Source: Calidifontibacillus oryziterrae (GTDB taxonomy: Bacteria; Bacillota; Bacilli; Bacillales; Bacillaceae_J). Taken from it: a stretch of DNA of 64,000 bases. Below the pieces are notes generated by a model. The model worked only from the letters and a program-made list of their open reading frames with translations, ran no database searches and had not been told where the DNA came from. The stretch is taken from the NCBI RefSeq assembly GCF_000331575.1, contig NZ_KB223527.1:1-64000 (forward strand), written 5' to 3'. Position 1 is the stretch's first letter; every line of letters begins with the position of its first letter. Positions 15,018-24,377 of the stretch are shown here, piece after piece. The translations under genes were made by a program, and so were the position numbers.

Positions 15018-17815
15018 ATGAATTCTGTATAAAGATTTGCTGGTATTTCATTTTGTAACTTAATTTTTATTGTTATCGGTTTTTCCCCTTTATACCGTAC
15101 ACTATCACCTTTACCAATATAAATAAATGGTTCATTTTTTCCATCGATTTCTTTATATTTCCTAACAAATAAATGGAGATTAATACCACGTTTCCTATTA
15201 AAAATGATATTTTTCCCTCTTTCAGAGCTTGGTGCAGTTGAGTTAGGAGTTTGCCACTGGAAATACTGTTCATTTAAGAACTTATCCTTATAGTTTATAC
15301 TTTCTTTTATGTTATCGTCTTTATGTAAGTCTATAAATAAGAAATAATCATTTCCATTTGTAAGCAAACCTGATCCTCTAAAGGAAGTATGAATCTTTCG
15401 ATAGTTAGAAAGAAGTGCCGCATCAACCATCTTGTATTGTTCGTACATTTTAAAGTGTGGTACACCATAATACACAGATCTGAATTCCTTTTCATAACGG
15501 AAAATACCATAGTTAATGATATCAAGTATATACTTTTTGTATTCTTCATTTTTTAAGATTTCATTAAAAAAAGGGGTTTTCCTAAGTTTACCTGTCATAT
15601 GTTCAAATAACTTTATACTATTCTTGATCTGAACATTGTCATAATAATCCTGATTCAAATATTCAAATGCATGCAAAACACTATCCCCATCAACGTCTCT
15701 TACCATTTTCAATATTTCATGTTTCGCTTTTTCTAAAGTAATCTCGTTGTGTTCTATTAAATATTTAATAATGACAAATTCATATATTCTTTTAAGTGGT
15801 AGCTTACTGGATAACTCTTTTAAGGTACGTTCAAAAGGATTATTTTGTAATAGATTTTCTAAATTTTTTTCCTTCTCGACTTTTGCAACAAATTGAATAT
15901 AAGTTTTTTCACGATTTATAAATTTTATAGGATCAGGAGCACCATCATACTTTAAATAATCTAATAATAAATATGGAATGATACCTTGGTTCAACTTTTT
16001 AAATTCAAAATATTCCTCTTTTAAATACTTCAAAGAGTTGAAGTTTTCTTTATCAATTTGTGATAGAATTCTTTCTTGTGAGATTCTATCCATTTGTATA
16101 TGAGTACATCCTGGAATATTAGAAAACCCTGTTGCAATAGCAACTTTTAGACTTTCCTTATCATAATAGCGGCTTCCATTTAAAGCAATGGCTATTAAAA
16201 AAGTCTTATTATGATTACCAATAAAATCAAGGACAGTTAAAAAGCTTTTGTCCTTAAATTTCCTTAACCCTCTTCCTAACTGTTGGATAAAAACTATAGG
16301 AGAATTTGTTGGCCGTAACATTAATACTGTATTTACTGAAGGAATGTCTACTCCTTCGTTAAAGATATCTACTGTAAAGATAAATTCCAACTCATCATGA
16401 TCATTTTCTAAACGTTGTATATAATATTCTCGTTTTTCAGATGAATGATCACCAAATAAGCATACACTGGTATATCCTCTTAAATTAAATTCATTAGCCA
16501 TGTATTGTGCATGTTCTATGCTTGCACAAAAACCTAAACACTTCCTTTTAATGCCGTCATGACCATAAAAACACATTTTTTCAATAATAAAATCTACACG
16601 TTCGTTAACTTTTAATCTCCTTGTAATTTCACTTATATCATCAATGTTAACATCACTTAGGTCTATACCTTCAAAATCAGTAATTCCAAAATAATGAAAA
16701 GGAATAACTAATTCGTCCTCTAATGCATCATGTAAACGAACTTCCAATGCAACATTATTATCAAATAAATCAAATACATTTCTACTATCACTTCTTTCTG
16801 GTGTTGCTGTCATTCCTAATGTGAATTTTGGTTCAAAGTAGTTAAGTACATCTTGATATGTAGAGCTTGTTGCATGGTGAGCTTCGTCAACTATTATATA
16901 TTCAAAGTAATCTCTATCGAATTCACGGTAACATTTTGAGATCGTTAGATTTGTTGTGAAAACATAATCAGTATTCTTTTCCTTATAAGTCCCTGTCAAT
17001 AAACCAAAGGTTAACTTTTCATTTGGTAGAAGTTTTTCGAAGGTTTCCTTGGCCTTTTTTAGTATTTCCTCCCTATGCACAATAAATAGTAGCCTTCGTG
17101 GTTTGAAATTTTTTACATCAAATGCTGACATAAAAGTTTTACCGGTTCCGGTTGCTGCAATGACAAGCGCTCTATTCTCTCCAAAACTTCTAAGTCTCTC
17201 TAAATTCTCGATAGCTCTCCTTTGCATTCTATTTGGAACAATATATTCGTGATTTTCATAAATCATTGAATGATTATATTGCATTCTTTTGACATTATTT
17301 AAGAAATCTTCATATCTTTTAATAAACTCTTCATTAGCATCTTCACTAGTATTCCAAAGTATGTCATATTCTTTTAGAACATCCTTTATAAAAGTTGCAT
17401 TCTGTTTGGAAATTACTTCAACATTCCATTCAATATTACTTTTTAAAGCACTTTGGGTAATATTTGATGAACCAATGATAACTTTAAAAGTGTCAACGTA
17501 CTCAAAAATATAAGCTTTAGTATGAAATCCTATCTCTTTGTCAGTTACAAAAACTTTTAAAGCAACATTTTTAAACTCACTAATTTTTTCCAAGGATTTT
17601 GCATCTGTAAAATTAAGATAAGTTGATGTTATTATTTTCCCATTTATCCCTTTCTTCTCTGCTTCTTTCAAAGGGTCTAACAATAGTTGAAGACCACTAA
17701 AATTAATAAATGCAACGCTAAAATTAAAAGACAAGCAGGAATCCATTGAATGTATTAATTCTTTTAGCAGATTACCTTTAGTCGAATTTACAATTAATTT
17801 TTTTCCAGCTTCCAT
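15005..17815 (-). CDS. PLD-nuclease/SF2 DEAD-DEAH helicase fusion with DUF3427-like C-terminus
   Basis: A 936-residue multidomain protein. Residues ~1-175 are a phospholipase D-like nuclease domain with one HxK motif (His98, Lys100) and GSSN at 115-118; the usual Asp five residues after the Lys is Glu. Next comes a superfamily 2 helicase core: Walker A ATGTGKT (221-227), DEAHH (310-314), TAT (336-338), and the C-terminal lobe with FNEGVDIPSV and QQLGRGLRK. The rest (~560-936) fits the DUF3427 region found in such helicases. It likely translocates on and cuts nucleic acid. Start ATG at 17815 behind AAAGGAG. It lies 121 bases after the second helicase gene, same strand. Homologues turn up in defence islands; the physiological target is unknown. 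Confidence 0.85.
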   Translation of the reverse strand: MEAGKKLIVNSTKGNLLKELIHSMDSCLSFNFSVAFINFSGLQLLLDPLKEAEKKGINGKIITSTYLNFTDAKSLEKISEFKNVALKVFVTDKEIGFHTKAYIFEYVDTFKVIIGSSNITQSALKSNIEWNVEVISKQNATFIKDVLKEYDILWNTSEDANEEFIKRYEDFLNNVKRMQYNHSMIYENHEYIVPNRMQRRAIENLERLRSFGENRALVIAATGTGKTFMSAFDVKNFKPRRLLFIVHREEILKKAKETFEKLLPNEKLTFGLLTGTYKEKNTDYVFTTNLTISKCYREFDRDYFEYIIVDEAHHATSSTYQDVLNYFEPKFTLGMTATPERSDSRNVFDLFDNNVALEVRLHDALEDELVIPFHYFGITDFEGIDLSDVNIDDISEITRRLKVNERVDFIIEKMCFYGHDGIKRKCLGFCASIEHAQYMANEFNLRGYTSVCLFGDHSSEKREYYIQRLENDHDELEFIFTVDIFNEGVDIPSVNTVLMLRPTNSPIVFIQQLGRGLRKFKDKSFLTVLDFIGNHNKTFLIAIALNGSRYYDKESLKVAIATGFSNIPGCTHIQMDRISQERILSQIDKENFNSLKYLKEEYFEFKKLNQGIIPYLLLDYLKYDGAPDPIKFINREKTYIQFVAKVEKEKNLENLLQNNPFERTLKELSSKLPLKRIYEFVIIKYLIEHNEITLEKAKHEILKMVRDVDGDSVLHAFEYLNQDYYDNVQIKNSIKLFEHMTGKLRKTPFFNEILKNEEYKKYILDIINYGIFRYEKEFRSVYYGVPHFKMYEQYKMVDAALLSNYRKIHTSFRGSGLLTNGNDYFLFIDLHKDDNIKESINYKDKFLNEQYFQWQTPNSTAPSSERGKNIIFNRKRGINLHLFVRKYKEIDGKNEPFIYIGKGDSVRYKGEKPITIKIKLQNEIPANLYTEFIKKV

Positions 17816-17936
17816 TTAATTGCTCCTTTTTTGATTGCAATTGTATTTGATAATAAAATTAATTGAAAAAATGATAATTAGTAAATATTTGATGTCCAAG
17901 CAGGTCATTACCTTTGCTTTTTGTTTAAACTATATT

Positions 17937-20369
17937 CTATAATCGTTCTTTTCTCTCAAAATACTCATGCAATCTAAATTCACAGATTTCTTTTGTTAAA
18001 CCATATAGGATCCTTTCATGTTCCTTATCAATTTCAAATGAAAGTTGAAATTTACCATTTGTAAATTTCATTAAACCTTTTGAACTGCCACTCCATTTTG
18101 TCATTGGCATTGTTTCGATTCGGTTTAAGATTTGTTTCTTATCGTTTAGCCAAGCACCTTTTGACTTTTCATTTGAAAACTCGATAATCATTCTGTATTT
18201 TTTTTGTTGATAATACTCTTTGAAAAATGGAGCCACTTGTTCAGCAGTAATCGGCAAGTGCCAGATAGTAATCTCCCTATTAAGCATTGCTAGTAATACA
18301 ACCATTTTATAGCTTTTTGTCATGCTGGTTGATTCTACTTCCTCTAGCCAATTCTTGTATTTTTTATAGACTTGCTTTTCATCATTTGTCAGTTCATCTG
18401 CCCAATGTAAGAAACCGGCATATGATTTGAATTCTTGTTTGTATTCTTTTGATTCTGATTTACCATATAAGTGTAATTCCAAATAAGAAGGTCTTCTTCC
18501 CAACTCTTCTTTAAGCTCATGATATGTATTTAATAGTTTTTCTTTTCGCGGCTGGCGCTTATGTGCAAGCTCTTTTAATAAGTTAATTACACCTAGTTCT
18601 AAGTTGATCTCACACCATTCTGGTGCAATTGGATCGTCGAATTTAGGAGTTTTCTTTTGATTATTTCTTCCAGTATCGAACAATCGTAGCTTTAAGTCAG
18701 CGTTGCGATAGTTTCCAATTAGATCGATAATCGTACAATGTGTTTTTTTCTGATGCCGTCTAAGGCCTCTTCCTACCTGTTGTGTAAACACCGTTAAGGA
18801 TTCAGTCGGGCGCACGAACAGTAATGTATCAACGGATGGGATGTCTACTCCTTCGTTAAAGAGATCTACAGTGAAAATTGCATCAATTTTGCCGTTTTCG
18901 AGCATTGTTATGGCTTCTTTTCTACCAATTTCAAGTTGTCCAGAGTGGAGTGCAACTGCTTGATACCCTTGATTATTAAAATAATTTGAAAGGTTTGTTG
19001 CCTGCTTTATACTTGAACAAAATACTAATGTTCTTGTTTGCTTGTGCTGCTTCCATGCATTTAAAATCTTTTCGGCCATGTCGTTTCTTAATTGAACAGC
19101 AAGAAGTTCTTCACGATCATATTTTGTGCCTAACCATTTTATTTTTGAATAATCGGTTTCATCATACACCCCATAATATTTAAAAGGAGTTAACCATTGT
19201 TTTTCTATCGCTTCAGTAAAATGCATTTGATAAGCAACATTGCCATCACAAAGTCCATAAATATCTTTGTTATCTAAACGATCAGGTGTTGCTGTTATTC
19301 CTAATAAAAATTTAGAATTGAAATATTCAAGGACCCCCTGATAGGTTGTTGCGGCTGCATGGTGGAATTCATCGATTATAATTAGATCAAAAGTATTGGA
19401 CTGAAATGCTTTGAGATGCTTTTTCATACTTAACGTTACTACAGAAGCAAATACAATGTCTGCTTTTGGATTTTTCTCCGGACCATAAAATAATCCTGTT
19501 GATTTACTTGGAATGACTCTTTCAAAAGATCGTTTTGCTTGGTGTAGGATTTCTTCACGGTGGGCGACGAATAAAATTCTGTGAAATGATTGGGCAAAAA
19601 AAGCTGCAAGGTATGTTTTTCCTAAGCCAGTAGCTAGAACTACCATTGCTTTGTCATAGCCTTCTTCTCTTAGTTGATGAAGTGATATTAATGCTTCCTC
19701 TTGAACAGGAAGTGGTTTGATAGTAGTGTAATTTTCTATTGGATCTTTAATAAATTGAAGAGGTGTATCTTCTTGTTCCTCTTTTATAGGAAACATTAAT
19801 TTTTTTTCCTCTTGATTAGACCACTTTTGGGCAAGTTTTGGATTTTCTCTTTGGAAGTTTTCATAGTTTTTCTCATAAATTTTAATCGTTTCATTATTTA
19901 CCGGTATAGTCTGTTCGTTATGAAAAACATGTATAAATTGTTCCATCGCTTCCTGGAACGTCATTGGTTCAGCAGATTCTTTCATTGCTAGATTCCATTC
20001 AACACCTGTTGTTAGAGCTGAACGTGACAAGTTAGATGAACCGACAATAAATGTCCCATCTTGGTCATTTTGAAAAATATAGGCTTTAGGATGAAAAGAC
20101 ACTCCATTACTTTTCCACATTCGTACTTCAATCTCATCATGAATTTCTATCAACTCTTTTAATCCATCAGGTTGAGTGATATATAAATAGTCACCAGTAC
20201 AAATTTTTATATCAGCTCCGCGCTTTGCTGCTTGTTCAAGATAAGGCTTTAGTAGTTCTACACCAGATTTCATTATAAAAGCTGTTAATATATAGATCGT
20301 GGACGCATGTTCGATGCCATCTACAATTTTTTCGATAATATTTTCCGTTACTAGTTCAATTTTTTTCAT
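17937..20369 (-). CDS. Second PLD-nuclease/SF2 helicase fusion
   Basis: An 810-residue relative of the neighbouring protein with the same order of domains. The PLD-like half motif is His93-x-Lys95 and GSSN at 110-113, with Gln where the motif Asp usually stands. The helicase has TGLGKT (247-252), DEFH instead of DEAH (333-336), TAT (359-361) and QQVGRGLRR. The C-terminus differs from the first protein: it has LGRRPSYLELHLYG and a helical tail rather than a clear DUF3427. The ATG at 20369 has GGAG six bases before it, inside the MazG-like gene, which it overlaps by 14 bases. The paralogues are diverged enough to suggest distinct substrates or a heteromeric complex. Confidence 0.85.
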   Translation of the reverse strand: MKKIELVTENIIEKIVDGIEHASTIYILTAFIMKSGVELLKPYLEQAAKRGADIKICTGDYLYITQPDGLKELIEIHDEIEVRMWKSNGVSFHPKAYIFQNDQDGTFIVGSSNLSRSALTTGVEWNLAMKESAEPMTFQEAMEQFIHVFHNEQTIPVNNETIKIYEKNYENFQRENPKLAQKWSNQEEKKLMFPIKEEQEDTPLQFIKDPIENYTTIKPLPVQEEALISLHQLREEGYDKAMVVLATGLGKTYLAAFFAQSFHRILFVAHREEILHQAKRSFERVIPSKSTGLFYGPEKNPKADIVFASVVTLSMKKHLKAFQSNTFDLIIIDEFHHAAATTYQGVLEYFNSKFLLGITATPDRLDNKDIYGLCDGNVAYQMHFTEAIEKQWLTPFKYYGVYDETDYSKIKWLGTKYDREELLAVQLRNDMAEKILNAWKQHKQTRTLVFCSSIKQATNLSNYFNNQGYQAVALHSGQLEIGRKEAITMLENGKIDAIFTVDLFNEGVDIPSVDTLLFVRPTESLTVFTQQVGRGLRRHQKKTHCTIIDLIGNYRNADLKLRLFDTGRNNQKKTPKFDDPIAPEWCEINLELGVINLLKELAHKRQPRKEKLLNTYHELKEELGRRPSYLELHLYGKSESKEYKQEFKSYAGFLHWADELTNDEKQVYKKYKNWLEEVESTSMTKSYKMVVLLAMLNREITIWHLPITAEQVAPFFKEYYQQKKYRMIIEFSNEKSKGAWLNDKKQILNRIETMPMTKWSGSSKGLMKFTNGKFQLSFEIDKEHERILYGLTKEICEFRLHEYFERKERL

Positions 20370-20688
20370 CTTTAACTCCAACTAGGAAGATTTTATTTTC
20401 GAATCCACCACGGTTTTCTGCTTTTTGTTCTCGGACTTGTTCTAGTTCGGCAATCGATGCACCATGAATTCTTGCTAATGAATATATAATTTCTAGTAAA
20501 TCCGCTAATTCTTCAATACTTTCTTCGTCGGTTGTTGCTTGTAAATACTCGGTTAGCTCTTCATTTGCTTTTTTGCGAAGTTCAGTTTTATAGTCCTCAT
20601 CTGATAGAATTTTTATTATTGCTTCTTTTCCGTCTTTTTGAATATTATCTGGAATTTTGTCGCGTACAAGTTTGTTATATTTGATCAT
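20356..20688 (-). CDS. MazG-like nucleoside triphosphate pyrophosphohydrolase
   Basis: A 110-residue all-alpha NTP pyrophosphohydrolase. YNKLVRDKIPDNI at the start, the metal-binding EELTEYLQATTDEESIEELAD (EExxE then ExxD, Glu43-Asp63) and the terminal ENRGGFENKIFL are the signatures of the small PRA-PH/MazG-like family. It would cleave NTPs or dNTPs to monophosphate and pyrophosphate. Start ATG at 20688 with GAGG eight bases upstream, ten bases after the HIT gene. It is translationally coupled to the helicase gene downstream. Confidence 0.85.
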   Translation of the reverse strand: MIKYNKLVRDKIPDNIQKDGKEAIIKILSDEDYKTELRKKANEELTEYLQATTDEESIEELADLLEIIYSLARIHGASIAELEQVREQKAENRGGFENKIFLVGVKDEKN

Positions 20689-20698
20689 TTTTGTTACC

Positions 20699-21079
20699 TC
20701 AATTCTCCGCTGGATATTTCACCAAATTCGGTATTGCCTTTCTAATTCCGCCTCGTGGGTCGTCGATGTCGCCTTTGTAGCGTGGGATTAAATGAAAGTG
20801 CAAATGATGGACAGTTTGTCCGCCGTAGTAGCCGACATTGATACCAATGTTGTAGCCATCTGGTGCATATTTTTGATCAAGCATTTCTTTTCCTTGTTTG
20901 ATGAGTTGATGGATGGCGGCAACTTGCTGGTCATTGGCGTCAAAGTATGTTTCAACATGGTTTTTTGGGATGACTAATAGATGGCCTTTTTGGACTGGGT
21001 ATTTATCATAGAAAGCTATGGCATACTCGTTTTCAAATAAAATTTGTTTTTTTTCTAAATGACAAAAAGGGCAAGTCAT
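20699..21079 (-). CDS. HIT-family nucleotide hydrolase/transferase
   Basis: A 126-residue HIT protein. The catalytic triad HLHFH (92-96) is in QTVHHLHFHLIPRYKGD, and the N-terminus has a CPFC pair (Cys3, Cys6) often seen with zinc. It hydrolyses dinucleoside polyphosphates or nucleoside phosphoramidates in this family. Start ATG at 21079 with GAAGGTG upstream. It follows the nucleotidase by 132 bases and precedes the MazG-like gene by ten. Its grouping with other nucleotide hydrolases is the notable feature. Confidence 0.85.
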   Translation of the reverse strand: MTCPFCHLEKKQILFENEYAIAFYDKYPVQKGHLLVIPKNHVETYFDANDQQVAAIHQLIKQGKEMLDQKYAPDGYNIGINVGYYGGQTVHHLHFHLIPRYKGDIDDPRGGIRKAIPNLVKYPAEN

Positions 21080-21211
21080 GATTTCACCTTCTTTTCTCTT
21101 ATGTAAATTTTACCATTATTATGTCCCTCTATTAAAGTACAAAAAAGACAAAATCCACTTGTTTATGAATTTTGCCAATTCTACTATCGGTACAGTCCCG
21201 ATTAGGGTCTT

Positions 21212-22147
21212 TTATCCTTTATCTATTTTATTTGCAATACCAAAAGGTACATGAACTGATGGTGCAATTTTTGATACTGTTTTGATATGACCTACCTGGT
21301 CGTCAAAGAAAATATGTGGTTTGAAAATTTCTAGTACTCTACTTTTATCTATTCCACCTAAGAAGAAAGCTTCGTCAACCATTATGTTTAATTCTCTTAG
21401 TGTGGATATGACTCTTTGATGGGCCGGTGCATTTCGGGCTGTAACAATGGCTATTCTGATTCTTGGTTTATACTCCTTCTTCTTCTTCTGCTTTTCAACT
21501 TCAATTTTTTGTAACTTTGAGATCTCCATGAAAAATTTTGACAACGGACCAGGTGGTAATGCTTCACCAGCTTTTTGTTTTTCATGTTTATGGTACATTT
21601 CGAGCTTTCCAAACTGATAAATCATTTCTGCTGAATCATCAGCAATTATTCCATCAAAATCAAATGCAATTCTTAATTCTTCATCTTCTACCTCATCAAC
21701 TAATGAGCTTGGATAGACACAGCCTGCCGGAAGGCCTAATTCAACAGCTTGTTGAACATCTTTTATGTTTCCAGATAAAAATAGCGATGCGCCAAAAGCA
21801 TCCATATAATTGTAAGGGCTTTTTCCTGTAACAAAGGCTGCTCTAGTTATAGGTAGCTTATAATGTTCAATCGATTGAAAAACGCGTGAACCTGTATCTG
21901 GATCGTTTCGAGATAACAATATAACTTCGATAGGTTGATCATCAGATGTATCTCCATTTATACTTAATAATCTTCTAATTAAAGGAAATGCTACTCCTTT
22001 TTCAAGTATTTTCTTTTCGTTTTCTCGTTGATATTTTCGATATTCATCCTCCCCTTTTTCTCTAAAAACTGAATCAGATTCCGACAAATCGAAAAGAGCA
22101 CTTGAAGCAACAGCCACTACAAATTTATCTTCAATTTGATATGCCAT
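21212..22147 (-). CDS. 5'-nucleotidase of the cytosolic NT5C1-like family
   Basis: A 311-residue HAD-type protein: the catalytic DFDGIIADD lies at 163-170, IVTARNAPAHQRVI supplies the motif II Thr region, and the distal FFDDQVGHI carries the metal-binding acids. The N-terminal ~150 residues (SSALFDLSESDSVFREKG, VILLSRNDPDTGSRVF) are characteristic of cytosolic 5'-nucleotidase 1 homologues. It would dephosphorylate nucleoside monophosphates, the products of the HIT, MazG and Nudix neighbours. Start ATG at 22147 with AAGGAGG. It appears to lead the five-gene operon. Confidence 0.85.
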   Translation of the reverse strand: MAYQIEDKFVVAVASSALFDLSESDSVFREKGEDEYRKYQRENEKKILEKGVAFPLIRRLLSINGDTSDDQPIEVILLSRNDPDTGSRVFQSIEHYKLPITRAAFVTGKSPYNYMDAFGASLFLSGNIKDVQQAVELGLPAGCVYPSSLVDEVEDEELRIAFDFDGIIADDSAEMIYQFGKLEMYHKHEKQKAGEALPPGPLSKFFMEISKLQKIEVEKQKKKKEYKPRIRIAIVTARNAPAHQRVISTLRELNIMVDEAFFLGGIDKSRVLEIFKPHIFFDDQVGHIKTVSKIAPSVHVPFGIANKIDKG

Positions 22148-22546
22148 ATTTTACCTCCTTTTTTCACAAAAACTATTAAACGATTGAAATTGTATATTGT
22201 TTTAGACTGAATCCTCCTTAGGATGACGTTCTCAATTCAGCACAATTCAGCACAATTCAAAGCAATGTAAAATTTTGATAATGAAGATATTATTATTATA
22301 ATACATTATTATCCATCCAAAACTCGTAATTGCGTTTGAGGCAGATAAAATAAAGCGAGACTAAGCAACTGCATTTCAGAAGAAATAATTCCGAGGAGTT
22401 TTAATGGTTATTTCTACAAAACAACGCTGACAACAAAAAAATAACCTACTGCTCAATGATTAAAATTAAGCGGTAGGTTTATTTGTTTTTCATCAGTGTG
22501 ATATTTTGTTGTCTACTTTTCATTTTATACCTTCCTTCTAACAAGA
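22148..22546. other. Operon upstream region with short A/C repeats and a terminator
   Basis: No gene seen. It contains three short direct repeats of CACAATTCA at about 22237-22262 upstream of the nucleotidase gene, and the bidirectional hairpin at 22436-22490. No confident promoter could be picked. Confidence 0.5.
22436..22490. terminator. Bidirectional intrinsic terminator
   Basis: ATAACCTACTGCT and AGCGGTAGGTTTAT form a long stem with a ~15-base loop, with A runs before and T runs after. It ends the small gene at 22547-22699 on the minus strand. Confidence 0.75.
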
Positions 22547-22699
22547 TTAATTGTACGAGTTTGCTAAGTCCGCAGGAGCAATGATTTCATATTCTTCTTC
22601 ACATTCTTCGTCTGTCATGTCCTTGAGGAATTCTTCGGAATATCCCCAAATATTTGCCAACAAACAACGGTAATAATTGTCTTGCGTTATCATTGCCAT
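22547..22699 (-). CDS. Small acidic protein, possibly BH0509-like
   Basis: A 50-residue acidic protein beginning MAMITQDNYYRCLLANIWGY and containing the pattern LKDMTDEECEEEYEI, which recalls BH0509-type mini-proteins (TDEEIE-Y motif). ATG at 22699 or 22693 follows AAAGGAAG. The family call is tentative. A strong terminator lies behind it, which supports a real gene. Confidence 0.5.
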   Translation of the reverse strand: MAMITQDNYYRCLLANIWGYSEEFLKDMTDEECEEEYEIIAPADLANSYN

Positions 22700-23060
22700 C
22701 TTCCTTTCTTTTGTAATTAGATACACACTTTTTAGTAAGATTTTAAAAATGTGTATCAATTCATCTGCAATATTTTGTCCTCTACAAAAGTATACTCCTT
22801 TTTTTGTATTAGAAGTGGTCCATTCATTCGCTACATATAACAAATTCGTGACAATATTTGGATTGCCCTCTTTCGTTATAGTATGGTGGAATTTTATGAA
22901 ATGTTAACTTCATTTGTAACTTGCGTTATTGTTGAGCTATTTCTCAACTTTTTATGACAACACACTTGCGATTTTGTTTATTTAAATTTCAGAACATATT
23001 AAGCTAGCTTGAACGATATATTGTATAGATAACTCAATCATTCAGGGGTGAGATGATATT
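22700..23060. other. Intergenic stretch without a gene
   Basis: A short hairpin (GTTGAG/CTCAAC at 22931-22948) is followed by TTTTT on the plus strand, but no plus-strand gene precedes it. The rest is AT-rich upstream sequence of the peptide gene at 23061. Confidence 0.45.
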
Positions 23061-23186
23061 ATGTTTAAGAAGAAATTGGTTTTAAGTCTATCTGCAGCGG
23101 CATTAGCAGGAAGTTTAGTTTCGACAACTGTCTTAGCCAAAGATAATAATAGGAAAGGTGCTCTAGTGGCGCTATTATTAGATTAA
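23061..23186 (+). CDS. 41-residue exported peptide precursor
   Basis: ATG at 23061, eight bases after AGGGGTGAG, opens a 41-residue protein: a perfect Sec signal peptide (MFKKKLVLSLSAAALAGSLV, then STTVLA) with an AxA-type site after VLA and a predicted mature peptide of only 15 residues (KDNNRKGALVALLLD). An inverted repeat of 11 bp follows at 23235-23272. Either it is a short secreted or signalling peptide, or the surviving 5' end of a larger exported protein. No adjacent receptor of the Rap or Rgg type is present. Confidence 0.6.
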   Translation: MFKKKLVLSLSAAALAGSLVSTTVLAKDNNRKGALVALLLD

Positions 23187-23607
23187 TAATCGTAACAAAT
23201 ATACGATATTTTACATGAAAGACTTGGAATTGTGCTGCACCCCAAAGGATAGAATTAGTTCATCTACTTTTGGGGTGCAATCACTTCTGAGTCTTATTTG
23301 TTTTTATTGCACGTATTTTGGCTTGTACTTGGATTGTATCTTTGTCCGTAGATAAGTATATTTCTGGCCATAGCAAAGCTTATCTATCACATTGCTAGCA
23401 TCATTATATATATGAGCTAGCATATCTGATTGCGAGTTAATTTCCTTTTTTGCTTTCACAACTTAATCATTTGATTCATGTTAAAAATATCTATTATACA
23501 ATATGAAATTGTTTTGTTTTTTTGCATTTGTCAAGGTTGGAAGAAAAGCGAAAAGGTTGTATACTTGTTTAATATAATAACTTCTTAGTGAGAGGGGTAA
23601 AAATTTT
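23187..23607. other. Intergenic stretch with inverted repeats
   Basis: It contains an 11-bp inverted repeat (TGCACCCCAAA/TTTGGGGTGCA, 23235-23272) behind the peptide gene and a second (TGCTAGC/GCTAGCA, about 23392-23421). TATAAT just before 23580 may be the -10 box of the ModE-like gene. Confidence 0.45.
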
Positions 23608-23997
23608 ATGGGAAATCAGCCATCCCTCAATGTAAAGTCTAAAATATGGATTGAACTCGAAGATGAAGTGGTTTTTGGAATTGGACGGATCCGTCTGTTT
23701 GAAGCCATTGAAAAAACAGGATCAATGAGTCAAGCAGCTGCTTTATTAGGCATGTCCTATCGTGCTGCTTGGGGGAAAATTACAGCTACAGAAGAAAGAT
23801 TACAACTTCAACTTGTTGAGAGGCAACCAGGAAATAGAAAAAGTGGAACTGTCCTGACCGCCGCTGGGAAGGATTTACTTCATCGTTATTCTCAGTTTCA
23901 GCATGAGGCCAAGGAACTCGTAGATCAATCATTTGAGAAACATCTTGGGGAGTTGCTCTCACATCTTAAACAGTACAGTCATAATGAAAATGAATGA
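23608..23997 (+). CDS. ModE-like DNA-binding regulator (N-terminal HTH domain only)
   Basis: A 129-residue winged-helix protein of the LysR/ModE type: IRLFEAIEKTGSMSQAAALL, GMSYRAAWGKI and the wing VERQPGNRKSGTVLTAAGKD are very close to the ModE N-terminal domain. The molybdate-binding MOP domains of full-length ModE are absent, as in many Bacillales homologues. It probably controls molybdate uptake or molybdoenzyme genes. Start ATG at 23608 with GAGGGG upstream. It stands alone here, ~37 kb from the molybdenum hydroxylase genes. Confidence 0.8.
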   Translation: MGNQPSLNVKSKIWIELEDEVVFGIGRIRLFEAIEKTGSMSQAAALLGMSYRAAWGKITATEERLQLQLVERQPGNRKSGTVLTAAGKDLLHRYSQFQHEAKELVDQSFEKHLGELLSHLKQYSHNENE

Positions 23998-24076
23998 TAT
24001 ATTTGTAACTACTAGTGAATTAAGTAGTTCAGTTGTATAGTAGAAACCGAATTTATTGGGGTAATGGTTCCCAAGT

Positions 24077-24112
24077 AATAAAGCGACTGATCGTTAGATC
24101 AATCGCTTTATT
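24077..24112 (+). terminator. Hairpin behind the ModE-like gene
   Basis: AATAAAGCGACTGATC and GATCAATCGCTTTATT form a 16-bp stem with one mismatch and a four-base loop. The 3' T run is weak, so termination efficiency is uncertain. Confidence 0.6.
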
Positions 24113-24296
24113 CTGGGGGTATAATTTATTTATATGGATGAAAAATAAGCAGTTTTATATATGCCTTTTTAGACATAATCAAGATAAAAATAAAATATGT
24201 CAAATTCGACACATATGTATACTCTTAAGTATACATATTTTTTAAAAATAGTATACAAGTTTTTAAGAATTGAATGTGAATTTTTTTTGAAAAAGT

Positions 24297-24353
24297 AAAA
24301 AATGCAAGGTGACGTGTCTCACTTCCCTATTTTGGCAGGGGTCGTCACCTCTG
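24297..24353 (-). terminator. Terminator of the former ABC-F gene
   Basis: AGGTGACG and CGTCACCT pair on the minus strand with an inner CCCC/GGG element, followed by TGCATTTTTT. It sits just after the stop codon of the ABC-F remnant. Confidence 0.6.
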
Positions 24354-24377
24354 AATGTGAAATTGTGTTTTAAAAAT

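Noticed and set aside
21538..21831. Plus-strand open frames inside the nucleotidase and helicase genes
   Set aside because: They are antisense to well-supported genes and lack starts with ribosome binding sites.
24033..24245. 70-codon frame in the gap after the ModE-like gene
   Set aside because: It spans a hairpin and has no ribosome binding site.
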